A DNA stretch of 64,000 nucleotides from an uncultured Mycoplasmatota bacterium (GTDB lineage Bacteria; Bacillota_I; Bacilli_A; RF39; UBA660), in contig URBG01000002.1 in assembly GCA_900546055.1 (NCBI GenBank), positions 17,021-81,020 on the forward strand, read 5' to 3'. Positions 61,284 through 64,000 of the stretch are shown here, one piece after another; position 1 is the first letter of the stretch; the number at the start of each line of letters is the position of its first letter. Made by a program: the position numbers and the translations under genes. Under the pieces are notes generated by a model, which was not told the origin of the DNA, did no database searches, and saw only the letters and a program-made list of their open reading frames with translations.

Positions 61284-61655
61284 TTATTCGTATAAATATT
61301 CGATTTTTTTAATATCTTCTATTTTATAAGCGAAAGTAAAATTAGTTGTACCTTTATTTTCCAAAGTTTCATTCAAAGTAAATTCATAATTATTAACACG
61401 GCCAGATTTATCATAAACCTTAATTATTATTTTATTAATTACTAATTTTGTTTCTGAAACGTTTTGAACATTTACATTAATTTGCTCTTCTCCATAAATC
61501 GATTTAAACTCTAAATTATTATAAGTTGTTAAACTTATTTTCCCGTCTTCTATTTTAGCAACACTATCGATTTTATCCTTTTTTTCTTTTTCCATAGTAC
61601 AACCACAGCCTACGCATATAAAAACTATAATTAAAATTAATATTTTCTTTTTCAT
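61284..61655 (-). CDS. Putative lipoprotein
   Basis: A 123-residue protein with a signal peptide (1-16) ending in ICVGCGCT, a poor lipobox, followed by a small beta domain (about 35-123) like FxLYD proteins. No family. It is 15 bases after the giant pseudopilin, so it is likely co-transcribed and perhaps part of the same structure. Confidence 0.6.
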   Translation of the reverse strand: MKKKILILIIVFICVGCGCTMEKEKKDKIDSVAKIEDGKISLTTYNNLEFKSIYGEEQINVNVQNVSETKLVINKIIIKVYDKSGRVNNYEFTLNETLENKGTTNFTFAYKIEDIKKIEYLYE

Positions 61656-61670
61656 ACTCTCTCCTACAAT

Positions 61671-63938
61671 TTATATTTTAACAGTATACACTTTAAGATA
61701 AGTTTCATTACCTGCCGCATCTTTAAGCCATACCCTAAGCTGAATTTTATATCCCCAACAGCCATACCCTAAACGAATAGCATAAGCTTGGGCACCCCAC
61801 TTACTATAGCTATTATCAGTATTCCATGGTTGATCATAAATACTTGTATTATTACAATTTTTCTTTTTATTACTGCCACAAGAGGTTCCCTCATAACAAT
61901 ATTGATACTGTAATTCTGCCATTGCAAAATTTTCGCCAAAATCAGTAACTGTAGTATGCGAATAGCTACCCCAAGGTTCATAATACGAATAATAAGTACT
62001 ATTTAAATCCCAAGGAGGCGTAACATCCCTTTTTATATTAGTTGAACATTTACCAGTATTACCCGCAGCATCTTTTACATAACCGTAATAAGTAGTCCCC
62101 GATGTATCCGAAGATTGAGTTGCTAAAGTACTGCTATTATAATTTTCTGAACTACTAGTCGTCAAGCCAAAGCTAGTAACACCGCTCATTGAATCACTCT
62201 TATCATTAAATTTTATATCAACGTTACTTCTATACCAGCCATTATCGCCTAAATCGCCAGACGATTTTAATGAACAAGTTGGCCCAGTAGCATCACGTTT
62301 AAATGTCTTTGAACAACTATTTTCACCAGCCGCATTAGCCACATATCCATAATATGTAATACTCTTACCATCAGAACTATGTACAACAGACGTTTTACCA
62401 TTTGTTGAATTCTTAGTAGTTGCAAGTCCCTTTGTCGTAGCCGTCCCTACAGTTGTCATCTTTACAGTCACATCTCCATTATACCAATCATTATCACCTA
62501 CGCTACCACTTAAACTTATACTACATGTTGGCGGAACTAATGCCTGTACATACACACTCTTATAAGTCGTATTGCCAGCTAAGTCTTTTGCATGTATATA
62601 ATATGTTCCTGTTGTTTTTGTTACGGTTGTCGAATAATTTTTACCACTTACACTTGTCCACGTACTTGGAGTAGCAGTACTTGTCGTTATATTATATCCA
62701 GATAATCCACTCATGTTATCCTGCAAAGTTATTGTCAAATTACTAGATTGTGATATCTTCGTTGTCACAGATATTGCCGGTGCTGAAGCATCTCTTTTAA
62801 ATGTCTTTGAACAACTATTACTTCCGGCTACATTTGATACGTAACCATAATATGTAACGCTACTTGTATCAGTACTATGCGTTACTGAACTAACTCCGTT
62901 TGTTGAATTAGCTGTTGTCGCAAGTCCCTTGTTCGTTACAGTCCCAGATCCATTTAAAGTAACTCCAACATTTGTCTTATACCAACTATTTGTTCCCATA
63001 GTTCCACTTAAACTAATTGTGCATGTTGGTGGATCCATTGAAATTATATCAACTTTCTTATACGCTGTATTTCCAGCTACGTCTTTTACATGTATATAAT
63101 ATGTTCCAGTTGCTTTACTAAATGTATTCGAATAACTTGTTCCACTTATCGCTGTCCAAGTAGTTGGCGTAGTAGCTGTACTTGTTATCGCATAGCCCTT
63201 TAACCCACTTCCACTACTCGTTTCTGATAATGAAATCGTTAAATTATCTTTTGTTGCTATCTTAGTCGTTGCTGATATTGCCGGCGCTTTCTTATCAATC
63301 GCTGCTACATATGTGGCTTCTGGTGTTCTTTTCTCAGATTTCATCTTTACTTTATATGTTACTTTTCCTTCAGTGTTCGCACCCTTAGTTGCTACATAAC
63401 TTTTCTTAGTAGCCCCATTTATCACTGTACTTCCACTATACCATTGATAAGTTCCGGTATAACTACTTGTAGCTGTCAACGTTATATCTTTATTCGTCCA
63501 TGTTCCACTTGTTATTGGCGTATTTCCTATCTTACCAATTATTACTAAATCTAAATTAATTGTACAATTATCATTGTATACATAATCATAAACATTTTTC
63601 TTGGCTACGCCAGATGATTTATTTGTTACCTCGATACAAGCTTCATCAATACTGGCCCCTGTAGATGGAAGTTTAATATTTCTTTCAATATATCCGTCTT
63701 TTTGTAAATCACTTAGCCATATATTGATTTTTACTCCAGGTTCTTGTGGCATTTTTCCTTTATTGTCAACTGCCCAACTTTTTGCCGCTAATATCATATT
63801 ATCTTTAAGTTGTTTATCAGCGTTTTCCTCCCCTTTTTTTACCGCTTTTTCAACAGTTGGAATAATTATTAATATCATTAAACTTACTAAAACAATTACT
63901 CCTACTAATTCTATTAGTGTAAATCCCCTTTGTTTCAT
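61671..63938 (-). CDS. Giant pseudopilin with tandem Ig-like domains
   Basis: A 755-residue prepilin. The N-terminus KQRGFTLIELVGVIVLVSL is a type IV prepilin signal with Glu at +5. After a short pilin head (about 30-130) come repeated Ig-like domains, each ending in a K-D/V-A-A/L-G-N/S edge motif (VAGN, VAGS, LAGN, AAGE, AAGN). Most have a disulfide (PTCTISL .. NSCSKTF). Residues about 640-755 form a distinct Cys-rich end domain. Such proteins are rare for pilins; adhesion at a pilus tip is inferred. AGGTGAAG precedes the start. Two 498-bp units are tandem copies. Confidence 0.75.
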   Translation of the reverse strand: MKQRGFTLIELVGVIVLVSLMILIIIPTVEKAVKKGEENADKQLKDNMILAAKSWAVDNKGKMPQEPGVKINIWLSDLQKDGYIERNIKLPSTGASIDEACIEVTNKSSGVAKKNVYDYVYNDNCTINLDLVIIGKIGNTPITSGTWTNKDITLTATSSYTGTYQWYSGSTVINGATKKSYVATKGANTEGKVTYKVKMKSEKRTPEATYVAAIDKKAPAISATTKIATKDNLTISLSETSSGSGLKGYAITSTATTPTTWTAISGTSYSNTFSKATGTYYIHVKDVAGNTAYKKVDIISMDPPTCTISLSGTMGTNSWYKTNVGVTLNGSGTVTNKGLATTANSTNGVSSVTHSTDTSSVTYYGYVSNVAGSNSCSKTFKRDASAPAISVTTKISQSSNLTITLQDNMSGLSGYNITTSTATPSTWTSVSGKNYSTTVTKTTGTYYIHAKDLAGNTTYKSVYVQALVPPTCSISLSGSVGDNDWYNGDVTVKMTTVGTATTKGLATTKNSTNGKTSVVHSSDGKSITYYGYVANAAGENSCSKTFKRDATGPTCSLKSSGDLGDNGWYRSNVDIKFNDKSDSMSGVTSFGLTTSSSENYNSSTLATQSSDTSGTTYYGYVKDAAGNTGKCSTNIKRDVTPPWDLNSTYYSYYEPWGSYSHTTVTDFGENFAMAELQYQYCYEGTSCGSNKKKNCNNTSIYDQPWNTDNSYSKWGAQAYAIRLGYGCWGYKIQLRVWLKDAAGNETYLKVYTVKI
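62281..63290 (-). repeat. Tandem ~498-bp direct repeat inside the pseudopilin gene
   Basis: Two matching points show a period of 498 bases: AAATGTCTTTGAACAACTA at 62301 and 62799, and CATGTATATAATATGTTCC at 62591 and 63089. It equals 166 residues, so the reading frame is kept. The copies are diverged, so the duplication is not recent. Confidence 0.75.
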
Positions 63939-64000
63939 CTACTTCACCTACTTACATTAAAACTTACCACTACTATATTATTAAAATAATTATACCCCCC

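Overview
The window comes from a low-GC Bacillota bacterium, most likely an uncultured gut member of Bacilli (RF39 or another Mollicutes-adjacent lineage). This placement is inferred from very AT-rich DNA, short A/T-rich spacers with clear TTGACA/TATAAT promoters and AGGAGG ribosome binding sites, and gene order that follows Bacillus subtilis in several blocks. TGA is used as a stop (rel ends in TGA inside an ATGA overlap with dtd), so this is not a code-4 Mollicute. Cell-wall and division genes (ftsZ, ftsA, ftsQ, murB, murG, mreC, mreD) show a walled cell. There are no rRNA, tRNA, CRISPR, IS or phage genes.

Layout. 1-9 kb: cvpA (partial) and rnhC, a candidate 6S RNA, an AAA+ ATPase, a TtcA-like PP-loop enzyme, a PdaC-like deacetylase, a YoaP-like acetyltransferase, then aspS and hisS. 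9-14 kb: a surface module of two proline/acid-rich proteins, a DUF1292 protein and a thioester-domain adhesin, each end of the module behind a strong promoter. 14-25 kb: dtd-rel-secDF-comN, a SpoVB-like flippase, a YrzE-like protein and tgt. With hisS-aspS this repeats the B. subtilis order tgt..spoVB-comN-secDF..rel-dtd..hisS-aspS..bsrA. 25-30 kb: C26 hydrolase, a protein with a GreA-like tail, YneF, tkt, and a lexA region in which LexA boxes control lexA and a divergent 45-residue membrane peptide. 30-37 kb: pseudopilins, Ig-like protein, xseAB, nusB, a Flp pilin, and a surface protein whose C-terminus carries a sharply GC-rich segment resembling the variable region of a diversity-generating retroelement (DGR). 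37-44 kb: a CPBP protease with a coupled 56-residue peptide, a 12-codon micro-ORF with its own promoter and terminator, rplU-prp-rpmA with an L21 leader, SpoIVFA/SpoIVFB-like proteins, mreD, mreC, radC and a SpoIIB-like protein. 44-51 kb: DEAD-box helicase, ftsZ, ftsA, ftsQ, murB, murG. 51-64 kb: an ABC exporter, glmS, zinc-ribbon membrane protein, HerA-type ATPase, ylxM, ftsY, and a very large pseudopilin with tandem Ig-like repeats.

The core genes form ordinary operons for translation, stringent response, protein export and cell division. The accessory interest lies in the surface and pilin-like proteins and in very small genes. The best candidate for something unusual is the DGR-like hypervariable segment at 35401-35520. 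No reverse transcriptase or template repeat is visible here, so if it is a DGR target the machinery lies elsewhere in the genome.
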